From Anthopleura xanthogrammica (taxonomy: Eukaryota; Cnidaria; Anthozoa; Actiniaria; Actiniidae), in the NCBI GenBank assembly GCA_964019055.1, contig OZ025208.1, positions 12,087,597-12,151,596 on the forward strand: a stretch of 64,000 nucleotides of DNA, read 5' to 3'. The translations under genes and the position numbers were made by a program. This document shows, one piece after another, positions 1 to 13,600 of the stretch. Numbering within the stretch: position 1 is the stretch's first letter; the number at the start of each line of letters is the position of its first letter. The notes under the pieces were generated by a model. That model searched no databases, had not been told where the DNA came from, and was given only the letters and a program-made list of their open reading frames with translations.

Positions 1-344
1 ATGTCTGTACAATTTCCACCATTCTGACAAGGGTTCGATTCACAAGGTTTGATTATATATTCACAGTATTCTCCATAGTAGCCTTTGCTGCACTTGCACT
101 TGAATCCAAGAGGTGAATTGATGCACTTTCCATGACTTGTACAATTTGAGTCCAAACAATGATCTATGAGATTTTCACAATGCCGCCCATAGAAGCCTTC
201 AGGACATGTGCAGGTGTAGTTTGATACAAGATCAGTGCAGATACCGTTGTTCTTACATGGATTGACAGGTTTACAGTCATCAATGTTGGTTTCACAGTAA
301 CGACCAGTGAATCCAGCAGAACAGCTGCAGGTGTATTCTTTATT
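1..344 (-). CDS. Gene 1 exon 27 (partial): EGF 14-17
   Basis: Starts [17 protein letters not shown], then [19 protein letters not shown] and [17 protein letters not shown], and is still open at base 1. The acceptor is ATTTTTAG|. The protein continues beyond the window. Confidence 0.85.
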
Positions 345-3300
345 CTAAAAATAGCAAAGACGTTATTTGAACCCCCAATTTGGAACACTGCCCCTATGTG
401 AACACCCCTATATCGTTAACATACCTTAGAGATGCAAACGCCGTCATTATGACATGGAAAAGAATCGCATGGACCAACTTTAACACCGCAAAACTCTCCT
501 TTGAATTCCTCGGGGCAAATGCAGTGGTACGAGTTGACGGCATCCATGCATGTTGCGTCATTCAAACACCCGTGTTCCTGGCAATCATTAATATTCTTCT
601 CACATTGTTTTCCAGTAAATCCAGGAACACAGTTGCAGCGATAGCCGTTAATCAGATCCTCGCAAGTTGCGTTATTCAAACATAGATTGCTGTAACAGTC
701 ATCTATGTTGGCGCTGCAGTTCTTACCAGAATAACCCGCCATGCAGTCGCATGCGTAGTCATTAACAAGGTCCCTACATTTGCCGTTATTCTCACATGGA
801 TTAACAGAACAGTCATCAATGTCTGTCTCGCAGTTTTCTCCTGTAAAGCCTTCGACACACTCGCAGGTATAGCTGTTCGCACCATCCTGGCAAGTACCGT
901 TGTTTTTACAAGGATGTCCAGCACATTCATCGATATCAACCTCACACCGGGTTCCCTTGTACCCATCTGGACAGCTGCAAGTGAATCTATTCGCTCCATT
1001 GTAGCAGATGCCACCATTTGTGCAAGGGTTTGACGAACATTCGTCGATGTCTGTATCACACGTTTCACCAGTAAAACCTACAAGCAATTCACAAATGAAT
1101 GGTGTCATCAACACATCTTCTGATCTAAAGCTGATGAAAAAACTGAAGTAATTTAGAAATCTGAATTACTATAGTAGAGCGGTTTTCGTATGAGTGGGAA
1201 ACCTACTGTACTGACTTACAGCACGTACACGGTACGACATGCCGTAACATTGAAATGGTTTCCTATTGTCTTCCAGTAATTCATCCAATCACAATGCGTA
1301 GTTACGGCTACGGTAAGATACAGTACGGCTACAGTACGGCTACGGATTTGCCGTATCGTTTTCCACTCATATGAAAACTGCTGTAATGCAAAGAAGTAGC
1401 AAGCTAGAGAAACGTACCCGGAGCACACAAACATTCAAAGGTACCATTTTTGTTTTTACATTCTGCATTGTTTGCACATGGTTGTGACGCGCAATAATCA
1501 ACAGCACTTTCACAATTGTCTCCATGGAAACCGACTGGGCATGCGCATGAGTATGACCCTGGAGAATTCGTGCAGTTTCCACCGTTAAGACATGGCTGAT
1601 AAAGACATTCATCCACTTCAAGCTCACACAGACTGCCATTATAGCCGGGCACGCAGGCACAAGAAAAGCTACCAAGAGTGTTGAAGCAAGTTCCCTCGTT
1701 TACACAGGGATTTGATTGACATTCGTCGATTTCCTGTTCACAGTTCTTTCCTCTGAACCCAGGCAGACAGGAACAGCTGTAGTCATTCACGAGGTCTTTA
1801 CATTCGCCACCATGAAGGCATGGGTTTAAAGCACAGTCATCGATATTTTCTTCACAGGTTGGTCCAGTATAACCTTTCGTACACCGACATTTAAAAGCGT
1901 TTACCTACAAGTTGAGGATAATATATACAGGTTAGTTGGCTGAATATTTTATGATCTCAGGTTACATGCATATGCCAAACCATGATCTTTTTTCCCTTGG
2001 CTAATTCTTGATGCAAATGCCTAAAACAATTTGACATTTTTTCGAAGTACAAAGAAGAGAATATTGCACTAGTCGTGTTGCGTTAAAGTATATAATTAAA
2101 ATAATCTCCTGTGCATGTAATGAAAATCATGTGGTCTAAATGTATAATTGTATACTAACCTAAAAAGACTATACCTTAGGTTGCGGTTCAAATACGATTT
2201 GCAATTGGAAATGAGGCTGGAGCATACCTTATCAAAACACGTCGCTCCATTTGCACATGGGTTTGGTTGGCATTCATCTACTTCCTTATCACAACTATCT
2301 CCATAGTAACCAGGCTGGCAATAACATTGGAACCCACCAATGAAATCATGGCATGTTGCGCCATTCTTACAAGGTTTCGTATCACATCTTTCTATCTCCG
2401 TCTGACAAACATCACCTTTGAAATCTGTTGTACAGCTACAAGTAAAGTTGTTAACAAGATCATGGCAAGTGCCATTGTTCAGACAGGGAGAACTCTCGCA
2501 GTCGTCGATATCTATCTGGCATTGTTTTCCGGAATAACCTGGCTTGCAGACACAGTTGTAATCAGCTATCAGATCTACACAAGTGGAATCGTGTTGACAT
2601 GGACCAGAATCACACTCGTTGATTTCTAGGCAAGAAATTTTGAAAAACAAAAATGGAGGTCAGTATTTTTCTTTATCATTTATATTCGATTCATTTTTAT
2701 TTCTACTCCAAGTTATTTAATTGTTAAAAGCAGTCCTCTCTTTTCGAAAAGGTTGGCGCGCCATCTTATTATGCAAACTGTACTGTTACAAATCCATAAA
2801 AACGTTTTGGTTTTAACGATGTAGGGAAAAACATGTAATTGAAAAAGTATCCCTACCTTGGCTTCCCCAAACACTGGGGTTTAATACCCTACCTATATTA
2901 TTTTATACCTTGTAAAGCTGGATTCTCTATTGACCCTGCTTCGCGGTTAGCCCTAGCTCAAGGTTACCCTCCCTGCTTGTAAACAGGCCCTAGGTTTAAT
3001 CACTTTACCTACCTACGCAATCTGAATAACTATCACTTCCTTCACTCAGCGTTATCTTGGTTCCATCGCATGGAATGCACGATTTTGCTTCCTTGTTTGG
3101 CTGGTATGATCGTGTATCACACTTGATGCATGGCACAAGCCCGGTTGTTGAGTATGTTCCAGGACTACAAGGAGCTACAAGAAACATCATTATCTTGTCA
3201 GTTATGATTCATTTATTTGATGCGCACAATTATATAATATTATGTAGTACGTAAAAGTAGCCAATATCACAAAATAGACCTTTTCCGGTTGATGAAGATG

Positions 3301-6300
3301 GTACCTTCAGGACTAGCTTATAACATGTAATGTTCTTCGTGTTTTGACGTGTCGCTCATACCGACGGATGCTAGACCAGGATTCACCTTGTTTAATATAA
3401 AAAATTGGTTTCCCTGCAATGTGGCAGATTTTTGATTTTGCTTGTTAATTCTCTTGAGAAAATACGATTTTCTTTTCTTTTCACAGATTAAAAAACAGCT
3501 TGTGTGAGCAAGGAAAATCTATCCCATTCCCATTCAAGTATATCATAAACGAACAACAAATACTACCAGGATTAACAACGAGGATTCTTAACTACAGTTA
3601 ATACCAGTTTTGACAGTCTACCATACTCACTTGTACAATAACTTGCATGTACTGCTCCTGGGAATTGTGTCGTCTTGCCATCGATGCAAGGAGTACATTT
3701 GACTTGGCCAGACTTATTTTGATAAGAGCCCTTGTCACAAGGAGAGCATGACTCCAAACCAGTGGGTGAGTACGAACCCGGCTTACAATATTCTGTTGAA
3801 AAATGCATATAAGATTAGGAAATTCTCAAACTCAAGTTGCTGTTTACCTAGCTAAATGCCACGTTTAAAGCAGTTTCTTTATTATTTGCATAATAAAGCT
3901 CTCTCGCGTAATCGAGGAAAACGAAAAAGAAAAAAGAAAAAATCCAACTGAGGCTTGAAAAAACAAAGGAAAAGTCGCGATAAGGAATCGAAATGTGATA
4001 GCAAATTTCTCTTTTTAAAGCTCAGTGCCATTAATGAAGCTAGCGTACCCGCGGTACGCGCGCTACCCTTATTGCTACAGATACTTGCTGCTGGTAAATA
4101 TTGACATAATAAGGGAATGATACTAGCCTCAAATAGAAAAAGCTCGAAGCAATGCCTATCCCTGGTAAATCTGAACTAAAGATTATGTTATTTTTTACCT
4201 CTGCAGTCTGTTTTTTTCTTGGACCTTGTATCTACAGTAGACATCCCATCAGGACAGCGGTCACAATATTCTTGTCCATTTTGTTCTTGGTACCATCCTT
4301 TACTACACTCTTCACAGGTTCCTGTTTTCTTGTTAAGGTACGTACCCATGGTGCACGCCACTTAAATATATGTAAGAAAACTCGTATACTGAGTAACAGT
4401 AGTCATACATAGTTGTAGCATGGGGTGGTGGTAGTGGGAGTGGTATTGACGGTGGTGGCTTCGGTTATAGTGGCGGTGTAGTGTTATAGTAACAGTAGTA
4501 TAGTCGTAATCGTAGTCGTAGCGTAGTCGTAGTCGTAGAAATAGTAGTAGTAGTAGTGGTGGTGTTGGTGGTGGTGGTGGTAGTAGTAGTAGTAGTGGTA
4601 GTAGTAGTAGTAGTAGTGGTAGTAGTAGTAATAGTAGTGGTGGTTGGTGGTGGTGGTGGTGGTGGTGGTGGTGGTGGTGGTGGTTGGTGGTTGGTGGTGG
4701 TGGTGGTGGTGGTGGTGGTGGTGGTGGTGGTGGTGGTGGTGGTAATGGTGGTGGTAGTGGTGGTGGTAGTGGTAGTGGTAGTCTTATTCATTATTCTTAT
4801 TGTATTCCACTCCAAGGGGGGCGACTAGTCACCAATTCACCCCCTGGATCCGCCATTGTAGTGGTAGTAATAGTGGTAGTATAGTATATATAGGTATTGG
4901 TATTTGTGTTTGTGTTGCTATTGTTATTGCTATCGTTAGTACTACTGTGGCTGTAATTTAAGTGAACAGCTTCTACATTTATTCAGCTTTCAGAAAATGT
5001 ATACTTTATTGGTGGTTTTTTGAAATGGTTTAGCGTTATATTGAGTTAAATGAGCACCGGTCGCTAGGGGTACCCTGATACCTTAAAGCAGTGGAATTAA
5101 TACTGATAGTACTACTTTTTAAGGTTTTAGAAAACAGGGCTATTTAAATATTTAAAAAATACGAACTGAAAGATTCATTCACTATCGCAACACTTACCAC
5201 ATTTGTCATCAACAAAGGCTTGACCATAACTACATTCAAACTTCATAGTTTCTTCAAAGATCACAGAATCATTCAACGGCTTGATGGCTTGGTCATTGAT
5301 CTTGATTACCATATCATCAAATGACTTTCCCACCTTATCGACCATCTCATCCACTGAATGGGTTGCATTCTGAGTTTCTTCGATCACTTCTTCCTTTGTC
5401 TTGTTCACTACACTCTCAACACTTGGAAGTGTAACTATGAAAAGATACTCGTTTAGGCCCGGTTTAAACGTCGAGCTTCTCATGAGCCGTACCTAATACC
5501 ATTAAGATCGACCAAAGATCTTCATAACAGGCCCTTTGCAGCTAACAGTCATGTGATGATATGTCACTTCAATAGCGAATGGATTGAGCTCATGTTCCCT
5601 TGGGGAAGCCTCCACTGGAAGGCAAACAAACTTTAAAACTCTTAATATCTTGAGATCAAAAGCGTGTATGAGGGTATAATAGGATTTTGAAAAAGGCTTC
5701 ACCCAAGGCATTAGAACTCTAGTGAAAATTGTTTTGAATAAATGAAATAGGATTTTTTGCTCTTCAGTTACAGTCACGTGATTATTAGCTGCAAAGGGCC
5801 TATTCCTATTATTGATACAGAGGTCAAAATTCCGTCGTGACTCAACCAATCCCATTAGATAATTTGAAACCAGGTGGGATGGGGGTTCCCCCCTCCCCCT
5901 GCCTAAATTTTATTGGACAAGTTTACTGGTAATTAGTTATATATTAGTCCCATCGATGTCTTTTTCTGGTAAGGCAACTTACCAGAAAGTTCGAAATTAA
6001 TTTTCACTTCTTTGGAATCTATGGCAACGCGAGGCACCCTTTTCAACGCCAAACTTAGGAAGTCGTCTGTGGAAAAAGCGAAATATTTCAGTCTACAAAC
6101 AAAAACGTTAATGTAATACACAAACTAATAACAAACAAGGGAATTATGAAAGAATTGATAGCACGGTTGGTTAGCGCTTTTTGGCATGAATACCACTCAT
6201 GATATTTTAAAATTGTCGTGTCAAATTCACTCGCCTAAAGATCGAGAAATAAGGGGCGTAGTCAGGATTTTTTTGGGGGGGAAAGGGTGCACAAATCCGG

Positions 6301-9300
6301 AAAGCCGCCATTTTGTTTGACCCCTCCCAAATGCCGAACCAAAAAAAGGGGAGTTTAAAAAAGGCTACAGTCAAGATTAATTTACTATTCAACTTTTCTT
6401 TTCTACGAATGAGGGGCCAAGGCCACCCTAGGACCCCTTTATTGACACCCTTGGAAACTACGAACAATTTTCGTGATATCTATGCCAAACCACTTCAAAC
6501 CATGCTATTACCTATAGACCCTTTTAAATAAATCCTACAATGCTATATTTTCCGCGTTTGACGTCAAATTTATTCTTTTCAATTTCATTCAAAAGAAAAA
6601 ATTTTAAAAGAATAAATTTGAGGCAAAATGGGGAAAATAAAGCATTGTAGGGTTTATTAAAAAGGGTCTATATCAGGCTCAATGATTTTGATATCATTAA
6701 CAAATAGTATAACCGAGAGATATATATTTAATTACCAATTGTTCTCTTCCGTCTTGTCTTTTTTCCACATTCCACGGCTACATTGGTAACATTGCACTTT
6801 TCCTTCAACTCTTCACCACGGCAAACTCCTTTAAATATTGAGTTACTCAAAATTTGTATAAACTGCTTCTTTATTTGTGTCTGTACTGCTGGATCATTAC
6901 AGTCACCATCGAAATAGTACAGCATGCTTCCGGCTTTCCTTGCACTCTTGGGTACATAAACCTCTGTAAAGTTAAGGGGAAAAACGCTAAAATTGCCTTC
7001 TGCCTTCCCAGTACAACGAACGATTCAAAAGGCACCAGGCCCCAGGAAACAGGCACCAGGAAACAGGAAACAGGAAACAGGGTTTGTAAGAAATGGTAAG
7101 GTTATCAGACTTGCTTTAAACGTTTTTCGATAAAGAATAATACACAATACTTACTAGAACAGTCTGGTAGCTTGTTGCTTGGCCTCCATTTTCCAGTTGC
7201 TCCACAAGCCCACATGGCAAAAGGCGGTATTAGCATAGCAAAGTCATAGTTGCTGTTGCACATGGGAGTACAGAACCTACCAAACATCCATAAATCACAG
7301 GATTTTGCTCCGTTATCGGGAGGTTTTAATGCTGGACATGGTTTTGCTTTAAAAAAAAGAAAACAATATTTTTGGGGGGGGAATTTTTAATTTTCTTGTT
7401 TGAATATAAACGTAACCGGAAATCATACATCCAGATATCAAGTACTGGAACTTCGTATGGCAGGGCGAAGCATTTACGGCTATACTGCAGTTTTGATCCC
7501 AACACCGCTATCCCAAAAGGATGCATAGACTGATCAGGAATGAAGCTTGGTCGAAGCCTATATAAGGGAGAGGTTTTTAGGCCCCTAGACTGTACAAGAT
7601 TAAACCCCTTGCTATGAATAGCAAAGACGTTCTAGCTTCGCCGTAATTTTTTCCATTTCAGACGTATACATGTCATTTCCTTTGAGAATAAGATTCTTTG
7701 TTTGAGTTGTGTCCATATTCATGTGTCTTTTCATGCACAACCGCTAAACAAAGAAATGACACTCTAGGGAATTCACGTGGTCTAAAATGGGAAAACATTA
7801 CGCCCAAGCTAAAGAGGTATATTGGGAAGCTAGGAATCTAGAGATTCCATTTGTTCATTTGGCTAAAGATGTCTATTTGTCACTCACGTTTGACAGTAAT
7901 CTTGAAGCTGCAGATACCAGGCTCGTTATTAGGATTTTTATCATAAGCCCTGCAGAGTATATCCCATTCTCCCCAGTAGAAGGATGAGCCGCTTCGTTTG
8001 TTACAGCTGACTGTTATCTTATCGGCACTGTTGTCTTTGAATTCAGGTTCCTTCCATTTGACTTGTTCCCTCATTTGTGTGGCAAGCACTTGAAGATCAT
8101 CTGGACAGTAGACTACCTGTGGCCCTTGATTGTCTGTATTGATAAAAAAGTCGATAGAAAACCAACAATTAATCGACTCAAATATGTCAAAAATGCTGAT
8201 TTGTTGCCCCTACTGCAAATATCTGCGTGCAAATGACGGTTTGGGGATGCGCAGTGAATTCTCCTACAAAAATGGATTGAGCACGGTCATGTATATACAG
8301 ATTTCATTGACTTCATTGTTGACCAACTCGCAGTTGCAGACTTCGACTGAAGGTCAGTATGAAAGGAAATTGTGGTTGACTGTTAAACATCATGATCTTT
8401 ATTATCATCATTATAATATTTTCTAACCTTCAACAATAATCTTAAAGGAACACTTTCCAACATTGCCAGCGTCATCTGTAGCACTATACGTCACCACAGT
8501 CGGCTGTTTTACCTTGAATGGTGGGATAGCATTGGATGGATCTACGGTCATCGTGGGAGGCACCAGCGTGTTGTCTTCAGCCACAGGGATTATCCAATTA
8601 GCTGTTGCGGTACCGTCTTTTTCCAGCACGACTCGAATGTTTGCGGGACAAGACTTTGTAAACATCGGAGGGGTTTTGTCTTTCAAAGGTAAAAATAGGA
8701 CATAGTAATTTGAAAACAGATAATATCGAGAAAAAAAACTCAAGTGTACGTTTTAGCAGAGTTATGGAAAATATAACGTTGTCATGTCTCAATCTCTATG
8801 GTTTGGGCAGAAATAGAAGACAAATGTAGAGGAGAAGGAAGCGAATTATTCGAAGGAACAGTGCTAAAAGTGCGGCCTTGTCGTTGCGTTTCTTTTATTT
8901 TTCAAGCTCTGTTTCATAGTCCAACCACTATAGAATCTCTATTAAGTAATGCATTTTCTTTGCCAAAAGCTTTTTTTAAATGCATTTACAAAATGGATCG
9001 TGACAAACCTCCACAGGTTATAATCGTAGATACATCCTGATCCCATCGTCCATTGTTACCGCACGTGATGGAAGATATACCAGAGCTGCGTGCAAATCCA
9101 TTGTGGCAACCAAACTTGCATGTCGTCTGCACAACAGGTCCATTACTAGCCGAGCACACTGGAGGATATACGTACCCCTTGACGGGCATCTTAAGAGAAT
9201 GACATCTTTTGACTTTGAAGAGATAATACACAGTCATCGATTAGAAAAATGACGATAGAGTTAGTAAAATATTTTTGATTTAACAAACATGATCTTTAGT

Positions 9301-10652
9301 AAATCAAGTGATTACACTGTGCACATCACGTAGTCTAACTCAAGCATTTTAATTAAAATCGTACGATCCTTTGTCTTGCGCGCATGCAGAACTAGGTAAT
9401 AGCATGCACTACTTACTTTTACAGAAAGGCATGGTTCCACTCCAATATCCTTGTATTTGTCCTGTCCTTACTTGGCAGGTTCGCTCGTTTGAACCCGTCA
9501 TGTTATACCCTTCATTGCATTTGAAACGACAGGTTGATCCATATGTATGGTTACATGGACCCACGGCTTGACCGTTGGTTATAGTGGATGGATGTGGATT
9601 GCAACGTAGAACTGAAACAAGTCAAGTAGGATTGGAAAACATCCAAAGTTAGCGGGACAAGTGCTCGCCAGTGCATTTACTAGTAGTTTTTACCGTCATT
9701 TCCTATTTCATGCAGAATGTTCATCAACTGAATCGCGAGTTTTCAATAAAACTTTTTACCAAAGACCCGTACGGCCCTGCTCGCCCTCTATCATTGCAAG
9801 CTAGCTCACGGTTCGTCTAGCTTCGATGCAAAGGCACGGCTACCTTTCAAGATGGCGCAGGGAACTGTGAAGGGGACTATTGTTGTAGTACTTGTATTGT
9901 TTCGTTAGCGTTGTTTATTGCGTTGACTACACATCATATTAAATAATTAAATATTTATCTATTAATTATAAAGCGCAAAGTAACATTTAAATATGTTCCA
10001 ATGCGCTGACATATTCACTTAATTCATATATTTTAAGACCACGCAGGAGACTGTGACGATAAACACGAAAATGAGGCTTTTTTTTCAGAATGTGATAAAC
10101 AACGCGATGCCGAGGCGACAAATCGAGTTTCTATAGCTAATGTTTAATTTAATTTATCAGAAAAATGTTTAATTGTTTTTGATGTCGACATACCGTATGA
10201 CATAGAGAGCACACACGTGGTATTATGTACTATTCATATGTTTTTTTTACTTACTTTTCACATAAACAAAGAATCGACAAACAACGACGTTGTCAGATGA
10301 GTCTGCAGCTGAGATTATAATTTGATGCCGTCCAGCGGTGTATACCATCTTCGCGCCATCCGCTGTAATGGTCGGTACCTCGCCTGAATTGTCAGTAGCT
10401 TGCATCGTTGGTAAGGTTACCCGAGCTGAATTCTGGTTCTTTTCCGCAAATACGTCAATATTGTAGGGACATGGCTTTGTGAACCTTGGTCGCTGCACGT
10501 CTGAAATACACAAGGTAAAACTGTTATCTTTTTATAATTACAATTAGGTTAAATATGTTTTATTGTGGTAGGATCTATTTAGTTCTGGTTACAGATCACA
10601 ATTTATATTTATTAAATCTTTATTTTTCTCTATATTCATGTTGATTTACTCA

Positions 10653-10688
<36 letters not shown>

Positions 10689-13600
10689 TTATTTACACTG
10701 TTTTGTTCATCTACAATTTCTCAACAATTCAAATTCCATAATGGTATGCTTAAAATATTACCTTTATGGCAGTAGCCATATGCACACAAATGCGAGCCTA
10801 CTTTTGCAATTGTTTCGTACCTTTGCAGGTGACATTGCTGTTGTCATTCCATTCACCCTTTGCCAGACAAGTCCTGATATTTGATCCTGATAATCGATAA
10901 CCATCATCACACAGGGATTGACACGTGACTCTGAATCCTGGGTCGTTTTCACACTGATCAACTGGGACAACTTTGCCATGAAGTGGTGATTTAAGGCTTG
11001 GGCAAGTTATGGCTGTACAGCAAATTGAGAGAAAATAGCTTTTGAATACACACAGGAATTATATTTGACTCGGTGATTGGCGATATGCAGGTAATAACTT
11101 ATCACGCGATCTTTTCACGCTGTTTTTAAGGACAAACTTACGTTTAAAGGCCCGTTTACAGTGGCGATTTTTGCAGCGATTGCAGCCCTGATGATTGACT
11201 ACACGTCCAAAAGCTCGATAAAATGTGATTTATAATAAAACGTAGTCGATACAATTATCTCTGTAGAAAAAAATAACTTTTTTACTGAATCGTTAGTGTC
11301 GTGTCTCGAATGGCTAACCTTTGCAGACTAGAGGTGTTCCAGTCCATGTACCATTTTCCATGCACGTTCGACTGCTAGATCCAGTTAACGCTTTGAATCC
11401 CATGTTACAATAGAAAAGACACTTTTCTCCGAACGTGTGCTGTAAACAACCTGTCTTGAATCCATTCTCAGGGTAGTCCAAAATGGGACACGTGATAACT
11501 AGAAGGAATGAAGAGAATGAGTATATCCACAAGACATGAATAAATGGATAAATATTCGGATGGATGCTTGGATGAGATTGAGAATAGATATGGATGAACG
11601 CATACGAATGTACGGACATGTACGGATGTGGATGTGATTGGGGTATGAATGCATGGGATAAGATGGATGGATGGAGGGACAGATAGGATGATGGACAGAC
11701 GGAAAGATGGATTATGCAAATAACAGCAAAATATCCCCCTTGCAAAGAAATAATTCCAACACTTCTGTTTCATATATATATGTAGAGCTAACTTTTGTTT
11801 TATTTTTTTACAGTATTCCAGACAAACCTTCACAGTATGTATGGTTGCCGCTCCAGTATCCTGATGTTCCATCTCCCTTCTTCTCGCACGTTCTTCTTGA
11901 CGATCCCCTCAAGGTATATCCTGTGTTACAACGGAAGTTACATTCTGATCCATAGATGTTCTCGTTGGAACACTCCACGGAGCCTCGGAGTGGTGCAAGG
12001 AGCTGCGCACACGTGATTACTGTGGGAATAAAAAAGAAATAAAGGTACTTATAAAACTAGTATTTACATCTCGACATAACAAGTAAGATGTTGGTGTGTA
12101 ACTGAACGAGAATGCATTGTGCATCGATTTCATCTTACGCAATAGATTAAAAAAATTATTAATTAGTTCTTTCAATTTTGGAAGATTAAAATAGACGGGA
12201 GACAATAGACGTCATTTCCAGTTTCGCATGCAATTTGTACCGGCTGAATGGCCAAAGTTATCAGTGAACAAGTACAGGGGTGATTTTAAAAAAACTGAAA
12301 GGCAGTGTTTGCCTGAAGATAATGTTGCACGAGATTTATTCAGCCTTTTGATAGCAAACAATACAGACAAGTACGTATTCCTGTTCATTTTCTCTTGTTC
12401 ATCCTGATAAGTCGTATTTTCCAGTTTGTGAGTTAAAAGTGAGGTCAGCAAAGGCTATTCAACCAGTCATTCACTTACATTTAACGTTAACTTGGAACAT
12501 ACATCTGGCAGAATTACCAGCCTTATCTCTAGCCTTGTACTCAACTGCGTGGTATCCTTCGTTGAATTCATCTCCTGGACCTTTTCCAAAGTGCGTGACC
12601 ACAGGCTCGTCATCAGAGTTGTCTTTTGCTATTGGAGAGTCCCACTCTACTTCAGTTGATCTTTTAGATCGTCTGGCAACTTTTTCGATATTAGAAGGAC
12701 ACGAGGCTCCAAAAGATGGCATTGAAATATCTAACACAAGGATACGGTTATAAGAGTCACAAGTCATGGTTACGCGTTAGGAAATCAACGAAAAAAATCA
12801 GAAGGACAAGTGGCACCAAAACATGTCATGCATGAAAAGATCTAGCACAAGGACTGTTACATTAATTATTACACGTTTTCCTGCGAGTAATCTCCGGCCG
12901 AAAGTCAGTGTGCTGGCTAAATTGAAGTGCACTATACTTTGCTAAGTCATTACATTACTTTATTCGATTTCCTCGTGATAATAGCTTCTCTCCCTTGTGT
13001 GAAATATGGTTACTTTACTGCTACTAATAACTAAATAACTGCGGTCACTCTTATCAAAATCTTATCAAAGTCTTATCTAACAGAAAATTATGGCATGACA
13101 ATCCCCCCTGACACTTATAATCAATGTGAATTACTATTAGGGCAAATTGAGATCAAAACTCACGGCACGAACGGGATTGTACTCATTAGCTTAGCATAGA
13201 TCTCGCGTCCTGATGTTAAATCAGACTAGACTTGTGACCTCCCAACATCCTCGATAATTCACGATATAAAGGAAGTTGACTATTCATGATGCTTTTCAAT
13301 TAGTGGATGGTATTTCTATGTTACCTCTACAAAATGGATTTCCAGTCGGTGACCATTCTCCATTCCCAGAGCACTTCCTTGCAGCAGGTCCCGCCAGCAA
13401 GTATCCATGCTTACACTTGTATTGACACTCGTCTTGATACAGCGATTCATTGGTGACGAAGGTCTTGTTTGAGATAGAAAGACCCTCAGATGGCTCAGGT
13501 AGACTGTGGCACCTCACAACTAGAAAATGTCAAAAATAGATGGTGCCTAAAACTAGCAGCTTCTAAGAAATTTATAAGCTAGCAATTTAATAGCATTCTT

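Noticed and set aside
4465..4884. Poly-threonine, poly-valine and poly-glycine frames
   Set aside because: Triplet repeat read in different frames inside an intron.
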